From an uncultured Phycisphaerales bacterium (GTDB lineage Bacteria > Planctomycetota > Phycisphaerae > WQYP01): a stretch of 8,957 bases of DNA. The stretch lies in contig CAIPTQ010000352.1 of assembly GCA_903868035.1 (NCBI GenBank), positions 1-8,957 of the forward strand. Reading direction: 5' to 3'. Below the pieces are notes generated by a model. The model was not told the origin of the DNA. It did not search any database and saw nothing but the letters and a program-made list of their open reading frames with translations. Positions 1-6,085 of the stretch are shown one piece after another (positions within the stretch are counted from its first letter, which is position 1; the number at the start of each line of letters is the position of its first letter). A program made the position numbers and the translations under genes.

Positions 1-53
1 CTAACCAAGTGCTGGCCGCATCCGATGAGGGCGTCGGCACCACTGATTTCTGA
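1..53 (+). CDS. 3' end of an upstream gene, function unknown
   Basis: An open frame enters the window and ends at TGA 51-53. The readable tail is NQVLAASDEGVGTTDF. Codon choice matches the C-rich style of the genes that follow, which supports real coding. It lies 50 bp upstream of the ApbE gene on the same strand, so the two may be co-transcribed. The tail is too short to assign a family. Confidence 0.4.
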   Translation, partial: NQVLAASDEGVGTTDF

Positions 54-103
54 CAGTTATTGATTCGCCGCCCCTTACCTCATGCATTGGGAATGTTTCC
101 GCC

Positions 104-1042
104 ATGCCCGCTTCCGGAGAATCAACGCGCTTTGAAGCTCATTTTGACGCCATGGCGACGACCTTTTCCGTCGCGCTTTATGGCCCCAGCGGGATGGAGC
201 AAGCCGCCGCCGCCGCCTTCGAGGAGGTCCAACGCGTCAATCAACTGCTTTCCGTCCACCGGCCCGCAAGCGTGTGGAGCCAACTGAATCGCCTCGCCGG
301 ACATCAGCCCGTCGCCGTGTCGCCGGAAGTCTTCGCGCTGCTCTCCCAGTGCCTCCACTACAGCCGCCACAGCCAGGGAACCTTCGACATCACCTTGGGC
401 CCGCTCCTGCATGCCTGGGGCTTCTTCAAGGGCGCCGGCCGGCTCCCGCGCCCGGAGGAACTTGCCGCCGCCCTGGATAAAACCGGTTACCGCCACCTCC
501 AACTGGACCCCGCCGGTCGTACCGTGCGCTTTGCCCGGGCAGGCATGGACCTCAACCCCGGCGGCATCGGCAAAGGCTACGCCGTGGACCGCATCGTCGA
601 AATCCTCCGGTGCCGCGGTGTCACCTCCGCCCTGGTCATGGCCTCCTCCAGCAGCATCTACGGCCTGGGCGCTCCCCCGGACGAGCCCCGGGGCTGGTAC
701 ATCAAGATTCGCCATCCCCTCAGCCCGTCGCGCCGCTCCGCCGCCGCAGTGTTCCTCAAGGACTTGTCCCTGTCCACCTCCGGCGGCTACGTCCAGGCTT
801 TCCGCGCCGCCGGACGCGTCTTCTCCCACATCCTCGACCCGCGCACGGGCCGCCCGGCCCCGGGCATGCTCCAGGTTTCCGTCACCGCCCCCCGCGCCCT
901 CGACAGCGAGGCCTGGACCAAGCCCTGCTTCATCCAGGGCCGCCCGTGGGCCGCGAACAACTTGCCCCGCGGAACCAACGCGTTCTTTTGTGAGGACGGA
1001 CCTGAATCGGCCTGGGGCTGGCTGCCGGATCATATTGGATGA
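104..1042 (+). CDS. FAD:protein FMN transferase, ApbE family (divergent subgroup)
   Basis: This 312-residue protein has the ApbE fold signature. Enzymes of this family use FAD and Mg2+ to attach FMN covalently to a Ser/Thr of redox proteins such as NqrC, RnfG and FMN-bind domain proteins. Visible motifs in order are MATTFSVALYG (17-27), FDITLGPL (94-101), DLNPGGIGKGYAVD (149-162), STSGGYVQAF (224-233), SHILDPRTGRP (241-251) and DSEAWTKP (267-274). Two points are atypical. The usual N-A-G-G-D segment reads ASSSSIYGLG (180-189), and the usual A-D-A metal-site motif reads S-E-A. No signal peptide or lipobox precedes the domain, although many ApbE proteins are exported lipoproteins. ATG 104 is the first start in this frame downstream of the previous stop; its ribosome site is weak (GGGA at 89-92). 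An internal ATG at 152 would remove the first conserved strand. Third positions are strongly C. The family call is firm, but activity is less certain because of the altered motifs. Confidence 0.9.
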   Translation: MPASGESTRFEAHFDAMATTFSVALYGPSGMEQAAAAAFEEVQRVNQLLSVHRPASVWSQLNRLAGHQPVAVSPEVFALLSQCLHYSRHSQGTFDITLGPLLHAWGFFKGAGRLPRPEELAAALDKTGYRHLQLDPAGRTVRFARAGMDLNPGGIGKGYAVDRIVEILRCRGVTSALVMASSSSIYGLGAPPDEPRGWYIKIRHPLSPSRRSAAAVFLKDLSLSTSGGYVQAFRAAGRVFSHILDPRTGRPAPGMLQVSVTAPRALDSEAWTKPCFIQGRPWAANNLPRGTNAFFCEDGPESAWGWLPDHIG

Positions 1043-1058
1043 AAAAGGCGTTTATTGA

Positions 1059-1087
1059 TTGCCCATGTCCCCGCCCCGGGGTAAACT
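1059..1087 (+). promoter_or_regulatory. Candidate sigma-70-type promoter for the prepilin gene
   Basis: TTGCCC (1059-1064) and TAAACT (1082-1087) are separated by 17 bp, each matching 4 of 6 consensus bases. This lies just after the ApbE stop and about 165 bp upstream of the prepilin start, so it would give a long leader. It is judged by eye only, and chance matches are common. Confidence 0.25.
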
Positions 1088-1251
1088 AATAAACACATGT
1101 CGTATCCTTGGGAGATTCTGGCTTCTTCACCCCGGTAACGCCCCCAGCTTCGTGGTTGGTGTTTGATGGGCTTCACTTGCTCAATCCCGCGCTGGCCGCA
1201 ACCCCGCCCAGCGTTCCGCCAGTCTTCCAGGAACCGGAAAAGGAGACTCAC

Positions 1252-2004
1252 ATGCGGCACACCACGTCCACCCGCCGGCGGCATGAACCTGGCTTTACCT
1301 TGATCGAACTCCTCGTCGTCGTCGCCATCATCGCCCTCCTCATCTCCATCCTGCTCCCCTCCCTGGGCAAGGCCCGCGAAAAAGCCAAGTGCGCCAAGTG
1401 CCTGAGCAACCTCCGCCAACTCGGCCTGGCGGCCTTCATGTACCAGGGCGAGAACAACGGCTTCTTCCCCATGGCCGCCGGCACCCAACACCACCCGGAG
1501 GATTATCTCTGGTGGCAAACCACCTATACCGACCAGGACCGCAATAGCGGGGCGCTGGTTCCCTATATGGGCGGCACTTTCAACAAAAAAGCCTTCATCT
1601 GCCCCAGCGACCCCGGCACCCGCACCAGCACCACCGCTTCTCCCTTCAGCTATTCCGCCAATTGCTGGATTTTCGTCATCGTGCCCGACACCGTGCCCCC
1701 CGCCATGAACATCGGAATTGTGTCGATCCGTTACATTGCTATCCGCGCGCCCGCCGAAAAAATCGAGTTGGTGGATGAGGATTGGGCCGCCGTCGATGAC
1801 AACTGCTGGGCGCCGCAGAATTATTCCGCCGGCTCCCAGAAAAATATCACCTCCATCTATCACGACAAGATGACCTCCAACGTGGCCGACAAGTCCCTCG
1901 GCAAGAGCGCCGTCAACTTCGTCGATGGGCATTCCGAGCTGTTGCCGCGCAAAAACGCCCAGGACACCGATACCGGCCATTGGTATAAGCCTCTGATTCC
2001 CTGA
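1252..2004 (+). CDS. Type II secretion / type IV pilus-like prepilin (pseudopilin family)
   Basis: This is a 250-residue protein with an N-terminal prepilin methylation motif. After a short basic leader, cleavage is expected at G14|F15, with the conserved Glu at +5 (E19), followed by a hydrophobic helix at about 15-35 ([20 protein letters not shown]). A second conserved element follows the helix ([12 protein letters not shown], with cysteines 47 and 50, then [10 protein letters not shown]). The C-terminal part carries FVDGH (223-227), as in the large PVC prepilin families that end with an H-x(n)-DG motif; here H204 to D225 is wider than the common nine-residue spacing. ATG 1252 was chosen because AGGAG (1241-1245) lies 6 bp upstream and the leader then has the normal length. 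A longer reading from 1108 lacks both. No secretion ATPase, peptidase or other pilin lies nearby, so its assembly partner is unknown. In PVC genomes such proteins are numerous and often stand alone. Confidence 0.88.
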   Translation: MRHTTSTRRRHEPGFTLIELLVVVAIIALLISILLPSLGKAREKAKCAKCLSNLRQLGLAAFMYQGENNGFFPMAAGTQHHPEDYLWWQTTYTDQDRNSGALVPYMGGTFNKKAFICPSDPGTRTSTTASPFSYSANCWIFVIVPDTVPPAMNIGIVSIRYIAIRAPAEKIELVDEDWAAVDDNCWAPQNYSAGSQKNITSIYHDKMTSNVADKSLGKSAVNFVDGHSELLPRKNAQDTDTGHWYKPLIP

Positions 2005-2013
2005 AGTTCCCCC

Positions 2014-4227
2014 TTAAATCCACCCCCATCCCGCCAAAATGATCAGCACCACCAGCGTCGTCCCCACCACCATCGCCGCGATCCCCAGCCCCACCGCCGC
2101 CAGCCGCTCCCCGCGCTCCGGCGGCGCCACCCGCAGCGCTGCCAACCCGCCCTCGGCCGCCAGCCGCGCATATTCCACGCCCCGCTCCTCCTTGAACTCC
2201 TCCTCCGGCAGGCTCCCGCTGAACATCACGTCATCCACCGGGAACTTCTCCAGCCGCAGATGCGCGTTGAAAAAGTGGATCGTGAAAATGAACCCGATCG
2301 CCAGTAGCGCCTCATAGCCATGCACCACCGTCGCGACGTTGAACATCCACCCCGGCAGGAACGCCGCGAAAAATTCCGGAAACCACAGCATCAGCCCCGT
2401 CGCCCCGATGATCAGCGACCCGCCCACCTCCGCCGCATAGTCAAATTTCTCCCAGTACGTCCACCGGTCGAACGCCGGCTTCTTGCCCCCGCGGATGAAC
2501 CACCGCCACATCCCCGCGCAGTCCGCGAAATCTTTCCCTCGCGGCAGCATCGTCGCCGGCCCGAAGAGCATGTTCCTCACACCCTGCCTGCGGAAACGCC
2601 GCAGCACCCCCGCGATATGCACCAGCAAGTTCCCGATCAGCAGGAGGGCGAAAAACCGATGCCAGCGCCCCGCTAACCACGGCCCGCCCAGCAGCCCCGC
2701 CAAGGCCCGCCCCCAGCCCTTCTCCGCGTACAGCAGCGGCAGGCCCGTCAGCGTCAGCCCGAAGAAGCTGATGATCACCACCGCGTGATTCACCCGATCC
2801 ACCCGCGTAAACCGCCGGATCGCCGCCCCGCCCCGTGCGGGCCCCGCCCGCGGCCCGTGCTTGACCCGCTCGATGGCCGAGCGCGCCAACCACAACCCCG
2901 AGTGCAGCCCGAAAAACCCGAACGCCGCGCTCATCACGATGATGAAGTACAGCCACACCCCGTGCAGCAGCGGAAACCGCGCCGCATCCCGATAGTCCGC
3001 ATGCGCCTGAAACTGCGCGAAACTCGCCGTCGCCTGCGGATGGCACTTCCGGCATGTCTCCACCCGGTTCGCCGCGCTCAGTTTCGACGCCGGATCGTCC
3101 GGCCGCCGCACCCCGTGCGCCCCGTGGCAATCGCTGCACCGCGCCGCCCGCGTCATCCCCAGCGCCGTCACCTGCCCGTGATAGCTCATCCGATACGTCT
3201 CATACAGCGTCCGCGCGCTGGCGCTCCCCGGCCACCGCTGGTCGTGGCACGTCCCGCACTGCTTCACCAGGTCCAGCTTGAACTCCGCCGTGTCCGTCCG
3301 CGTCATCGTGTGCCCCCCGTGGCAATCGCCGCACACCGGGGCCTTGGTCGTAGCCGGCGTCCCCGGCTCGGCCAATTCCTTGGCCAGTTGCTCCCCGTGT
3401 ACGCTCGGGAGATATTTCTCCGCCTGCTCCACGTGGCACTTGCCGCACGTCCCCGTGATGTTCGCCCGGTTCACCGCCGACCGCGCCTCCTTCTCCGCCA
3501 GCACCCGGTGCCCCCCGTGACAGTCGGCGCACGTCGCCGACACCGCCAGCCCTTCCTGCGTCAACAATTGCCCGTGTACGCTGGCGAAATACCGCGTGAC
3601 CATCGGTCCGTCGCGCCCGTCCGCCGCCGGGTGCCGGGCATGGCAGTCGCCGCAGATTTTCACGCTGTTCAGCGGAAACGTCTGCGACTGCCGCTCCTTC
3701 TTGGCCCGCATGTCGTGCGCCCCGTGGCAGGTCGTACACGTCGGCACGTCGGCCTCCCCCCGCCGCGCGGCCTGCCCATGCGCCCCCTGTGCATAATCCG
3801 CGCACGCCGCCGCGTGGCACTCGCCATCGCACCTGGGCGCGCCCTGCTCCTCCGGGTGCGGCAGCGTCTTGGCCTTCGGATGGCAGTCCACGCACGCCAG
3901 CTTCGCATGCGCCGAATCCGCCACCGCATCCCGTGCCACCACCAGCTCCGGCCGGGGCCCCGGATACCGCTCCGCTGGCTGCGTCGCCGGCACCACCAGC
4001 CGCCGCCGTTCGTTCGGCAAATACGTCCCCATCCGGTTCAACGCGTGGCACGCGAAACACTTCTGATTGGCGATCTCCGGCGATACCGCCCCCTCCGCCG
4101 CCGGCGCCTGCCCCTCCGGCGCCTGCCCCTCCGGCCCCGTCCCCTCCGCCTGCGCGCGAACCACTCCCCCCGCGTATGCCGTCACCACGGCCATCACCAT
4201 CAGCAGCACCCAATCCCGGATTCTCAT
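2014..4227 (-). CDS. Multihaem cytochrome c / membrane cytochrome b fusion (CbcL-like quinol oxidase)
   Basis: This 737-residue protein starts with a Sec signal peptide (1-25, cut near VRA|QAE) and a short PEGQA-rich linker. Haem c sites follow: CxxCH at C57, C112, C164, C192, C233, C261, C299, C324, C364 and C392, plus one CxxxCH at C133 (CDGECH). Residues 148-396 form four repeats of a two-haem unit (xHGQ ... CxxCHGxH ... CxxCH). About six membrane helices follow: 420-448, 478-500, 520-541, 598-624, 627-655 and 708-734. Likely haem b ligands are among H481, H523, H537, H636, H651 and H656. The RWTYWEKFDYAAE segment (588-600) and KFP (661-663) are typical of the cytochrome b/b6-like partner of multihaem proteins. 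The expected role is to oxidise menaquinol in the inner membrane and pass electrons to the periplasmic haem chain, as for CbcL of Geobacter. ATG 4227 was chosen because GAAGG lies 6 bp upstream; a TTG at 4242 would add five residues. Codons end overwhelmingly in G. The order of electron flow and the terminal acceptor are inferred. Confidence 0.9.
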   Translation of the reverse strand: MRIRDWVLLMVMAVVTAYAGGVVRAQAEGTGPEGQAPEGQAPAAEGAVSPEIANQKCFACHALNRMGTYLPNERRRLVVPATQPAERYPGPRPELVVARDAVADSAHAKLACVDCHPKAKTLPHPEEQGAPRCDGECHAAACADYAQGAHGQAARRGEADVPTCTTCHGAHDMRAKKERQSQTFPLNSVKICGDCHARHPAADGRDGPMVTRYFASVHGQLLTQEGLAVSATCADCHGGHRVLAEKEARSAVNRANITGTCGKCHVEQAEKYLPSVHGEQLAKELAEPGTPATTKAPVCGDCHGGHTMTRTDTAEFKLDLVKQCGTCHDQRWPGSASARTLYETYRMSYHGQVTALGMTRAARCSDCHGAHGVRRPDDPASKLSAANRVETCRKCHPQATASFAQFQAHADYRDAARFPLLHGVWLYFIIVMSAAFGFFGLHSGLWLARSAIERVKHGPRAGPARGGAAIRRFTRVDRVNHAVVIISFFGLTLTGLPLLYAEKGWGRALAGLLGGPWLAGRWHRFFALLLIGNLLVHIAGVLRRFRRQGVRNMLFGPATMLPRGKDFADCAGMWRWFIRGGKKPAFDRWTYWEKFDYAAEVGGSLIIGATGLMLWFPEFFAAFLPGWMFNVATVVHGYEALLAIGFIFTIHFFNAHLRLEKFPVDDVMFSGSLPEEEFKEERGVEYARLAAEGGLAALRVAPPERGERLAAVGLGIAAMVVGTTLVVLIILAGWGWI
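4103..4147 (-). repeat. 15-bp tandem repeat coding the PEGQA linker
   Basis: Two identical 15-bp copies (4103-4117, 4118-4132) and a third with three mismatches (4133-4147) lie in frame inside the cytochrome gene. They encode the repeated PEGQA linker between the signal peptide and the first haem. The 15-bp period keeps the frame, so copy-number change would alter linker length only. Confidence 0.8.
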
Positions 4228-4274
4228 TGCCCGCCTTCTCAAATAAGACCTGCTTGCCCAATCGACGGGTAGGC

Positions 4275-4303
4275 ATTCTGTCCGCTGGCCGGCAAACGTG
4301 CAA
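4275..4303 (-). promoter_or_regulatory. Candidate promoter for the cytochrome gene
   Basis: On the minus strand, TTGCAC (4303-4298) and CAGAAT (4280-4275) are 17 bp apart and lie about 48 bp before the chosen start. The matches to the consensus are modest (3 of 6 and 4 of 6), so this is only a position to test. Confidence 0.22.
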
Positions 4304-4387
4304 GTCCCCGGTTTGGAGTATCGCCTTTAGGATCGTCGAATGAATAACTGTCAGCCTTCAGACCGGAGGCCTGCAACATCAGTACAT

Positions 4388-4433
4388 GGGGCGGAGCGAT
4401 GCGTGGCCCGACGGGCCACGCGCGCGCCGCCCC
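4388..4433. repeat. Strong nested hairpin / palindromic element
   Basis: A perfect 9-bp stem (GCGTGGCCC 4401-4409 with GGGCCACGC 4413-4421, 3-nt loop) sits inside a second 7-bp pairing (GGGGCGG 4388-4394 with CCGCCCC 4427-4433). No T-run follows on either strand, and the genes on both sides point away. A transcription terminator is therefore unlikely, and a REP-like or regulatory element is more probable. Confidence 0.6.
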
Positions 4434-4452
4434 CGGTGGCTGTTGTTGTGCC

Positions 4453-4478
4453 GGTGTGAACCCTGTAAGGGTTCCACC
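4453..4478. repeat. Second hairpin in the divergent region
   Basis: GAACCCT (4458-4464) pairs perfectly with AGGGTTC (4468-4474) around a 3-nt loop. After a one-base bulge (T4457) the stem extends with GGTG (4453-4456) against CACC (4475-4478), giving 11 pairs. It lies 20 bp from the first hairpin, and together they may form one compact repeat unit. Confidence 0.6.
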
Positions 4479-4592
4479 TTGGTCTGACTGGATGCAGGCT
4501 TCTTCGGCGATTTTGCGCTGCTGAACCCAAACTAGCCCATCTACGAAGATGAAAAGCGACGAATTACCAAGCGTAAATCCTAACTTATCCAT

Positions 4593-4631
4593 ACCTTGAA
4601 AATCTAAAGTTGATATTGGGATTTTCAAGGT
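4593..4631. promoter_or_regulatory. 12-bp inverted repeat at the ATPase start, possible operator
   Basis: ACCTTGAAAATC (4593-4604) and GATTTTCAAGGT (4620-4631) are perfect inverted copies separated by 15 bp. The right arm ends 13 bp before the chosen ATG (4645) and overlaps a possible GTG start at 4630. As DNA it could be the site of a dimeric regulator, possibly for autoregulation. As RNA it would form a hairpin directly upstream of the ribosome-binding region. Confidence 0.55.
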
Positions 4632-4644
4632 GTACCATGGGGCC

Positions 4645-5778
4645 ATGATTGCTCGCCCGGCAGACTTCTCCCGCATCCAAACGGCGCTTAAACGCAGCCG
4701 TGTGGTCACGCTTCTGGGTCCCCGTCAGTGCGGCAAAACCACGCTGGCTAGGAAGTTTCTGCCCGAAGACTCGCTGAACTATTTCGATTTGGAAGACCCC
4801 GAGAATCTGGCCCGGTTGGAGACGCCGGCCTCCGTCCTGCGGCCCTTGAAAGGTCTGGTGGTGATCGATGAGGTCCAGCGCCGGCCGGATTTGTTTCCGC
4901 TGCTGCGCGTGCTGGCCGACCGATCCCCCCTCCCGGCACGATTCCTGATCCTGGGCAGCGCCTCGCCGGAACTCCTCAAACAATCCTCAGAGACTCTTGC
5001 CGGACGGATGGAGTCGGTGCCGCTGGAGGGGTTCAGGCTTGCCGACCTTGGGGTGACCGCTATCGGCAAGCACTGGCTCCGGGGCGGCTTTCCCCGCGCC
5101 TTTACCGCGCGGTCGGAAAACAACTCGTTTACCTGGCGGAAGGAGTTCATTCAGACTTTTCTGGAGCGCGATATTCCCCAGTTGGGCAGCGCCATTCCCG
5201 CAGTGGCGTTGCGGCGGTTCTGGCATATGCTCGCCCACTACCACGCCCAGACCTGGAATGCCGCCGAATTCGCCCGGGCGCTTTCCCTCAGCGAGCCCAC
5301 GGTGCGGAAATATCTCGATCTCCTCAGCGGCGTGTTCATGGTCCGGCAACTGCCGCCATGGTTTGAGAACCTCGCCAAGCGGCAGGTGAAAGCGCCCAAG
5401 GTGTACATCCGCGACTCGGGCCTGCTGCACGCGCTGCTCAACATTTCCACGCTGCGTGATCTGCAAATGCATCCTAAAGTCGGCGCGTCCTGGGAAGGTT
5501 ATGCCATCGAAGAGGTTCTCAAGGCGTTCCAGCCCGACGATGCCTATTACTGGGCCACCTACAGCGGTGCCGAACTCGATCTCCTACTCTTCAAACGCGG
5601 CCGGCGCATCGGCATCGAGTGCAAACGCACCGATGCCCCGACGATCACGCCCTCGATGCATATCGCCCTGGAAGACCTGAAACTCGACGAGCTGCATGTG
5701 GTCTATCCGGGGCGGCGGGCGTATACGCTGGCGCGGGGCATCAAAGTCTCGCCGCTGGCGGATTTTGTAACGACGTAG
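4645..5778 (+). CDS. AAA family ATPase with DUF4143 C-terminal domain (COG1373 type)
   Basis: This 377-residue protein has an N-terminal AAA_14-type ATPase: Walker A GPRQCGKTT (25-33), Walker B LVVIDEVQ (71-78) and sensor-like LILGSAS (101-107). A linking region with FLERDIPQL (172-180) follows, then a winged-helix-like stretch (205-238, AAEFARALSLSEPTVRKYLD). The DUF4143 end contains E284, D312 and E325-x-K327 (IGIECK), which resembles a PD-(D/E)xK nuclease-like core. The length and order are normal for this widespread but poorly understood family. ATG 4645 is preferred; GTG 4630 would add MYHGA and overlap the leader inverted repeat. Neither has a strong ribosome site. The stop overlaps the ribosome site of the next gene, so it leads a three-gene operon. 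Base composition lacks the C excess of the flanking genes, suggesting acquisition. The cellular role is unknown; links to conflict or stress systems are only inferred. Confidence 0.9.
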   Translation: MIARPADFSRIQTALKRSRVVTLLGPRQCGKTTLARKFLPEDSLNYFDLEDPENLARLETPASVLRPLKGLVVIDEVQRRPDLFPLLRVLADRSPLPARFLILGSASPELLKQSSETLAGRMESVPLEGFRLADLGVTAIGKHWLRGGFPRAFTARSENNSFTWRKEFIQTFLERDIPQLGSAIPAVALRRFWHMLAHYHAQTWNAAEFARALSLSEPTVRKYLDLLSGVFMVRQLPPWFENLAKRQVKAPKVYIRDSGLLHALLNISTLRDLQMHPKVGASWEGYAIEEVLKAFQPDDAYYWATYSGAELDLLLFKRGRRIGIECKRTDAPTITPSMHIALEDLKLDELHVVYPGRRAYTLARGIKVSPLADFVTT

Positions 5779-5788
5779 GGAGCTTGAA

Positions 5789-6085
5789 ATGAAATCTAAA
5801 CGCAAAACCATGGATGCGTTGGTTGCCCCGATTCGCGAGATTCTACGCCACGATTGGAATCCGATCGGTTGTGGGGAATTACTTCCCGAGGATGAATACG
5901 ACTCGTATATTCCAGTCATTCAGCGGCTCCTGTTGGAAGGTGCCGACGAGCGAAAAATCGCGGATCATCTTGAGAACCTTGTGACCGTGAGCATGGGGAT
6001 GGGGGAAAGTCCGGCGCATAGCCTGCTGATTGCCCGGAAACTTCGGCGGCTGATGGACGTGACATCCGGAGCAGACGAAAAATGA
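5789..6085 (+). CDS. Small acidic protein of unknown function
   Basis: This is a 98-residue soluble protein with no signal peptide or membrane segment. It contains a DWNPIG motif (22-27) and a PEDEYDSYIP stretch (33-42), then predicted helices (IQRLLLEGADERKIADHLEN). From memory, small proteins with a W-x-P-I-G and DEYD pattern occur in many bacteria, often near toxin-immunity gene arrays, but I cannot name a family securely. ATG 5789 has a very good ribosome site, AGGGAG (5777-5782), 6 bp upstream and overlapping the ATPase stop. The intergenic gap is 10 bp, and the stop overlaps the next start as ATGA. Co-expression with the ATPase and the membrane protein is therefore likely. Confidence 0.8.
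   Translation: MKSKRKTMDALVAPIREILRHDWNPIGCGELLPEDEYDSYIPVIQRLLLEGADERKIADHLENLVTVSMGMGESPAHSLLIARKLRRLMDVTSGADEK

Larger units (their letters stand above)
4228..4644. other. Divergent intergenic region, no gene
   Basis: These 417 bp separate the minus-strand cytochrome start from the + strand ATPase start. No convincing coding frame is seen. The cytochrome side is GC-rich; the centre (4388-4478) holds two strong hairpins; from about 4500 to 4629 the sequence becomes AT-rich and ends in a 12-bp inverted repeat at the ATPase start. Minus-strand reading continues open across it into the ATPase gene, but the codon pattern is unlike the neighbours and the frame lacks a start signal. I read it as regulatory and repeat sequence. 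Confidence 0.6.

Noticed and set aside
122..1033. Minus-strand open frame (303 codons) opposite apbE
   Set aside because: It mirrors the C-rich codons of apbE, is Gly-rich, and has no motif or start signal.
1108..1251. N-terminal extension of the prepilin to an ATG/GTG-like start at 1108
   Set aside because: It would place 62 residues before the prepilin cleavage site and has no ribosome site, whereas ATG 1252 has AGGAG at the right distance and a normal leader peptide.
1030..1980. Minus-strand open frame (316 codons) opposite the prepilin gene
   Set aside because: The product is a Gly/Ala/Val/Asp-rich shadow with no recognisable domain. The + strand prepilin has a clear motif, ribosome site and length.
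2785..4272. Long + strand open frame (495 codons) opposite the cytochrome gene
   Set aside because: The product is an Arg/Pro-rich low-complexity sequence without motifs. The minus strand has eleven haem motifs, a signal peptide and six helices, so this is a shadow caused by high GC and third-position bias.
4239..4709. Minus-strand open frame across the divergent region and the ATPase start
   Set aside because: It overlaps both the start of the ATPase gene and the start of the cytochrome gene, spans two hairpins, lacks a ribosome site and shows no protein family pattern. It is better read as intergenic repeat sequence.
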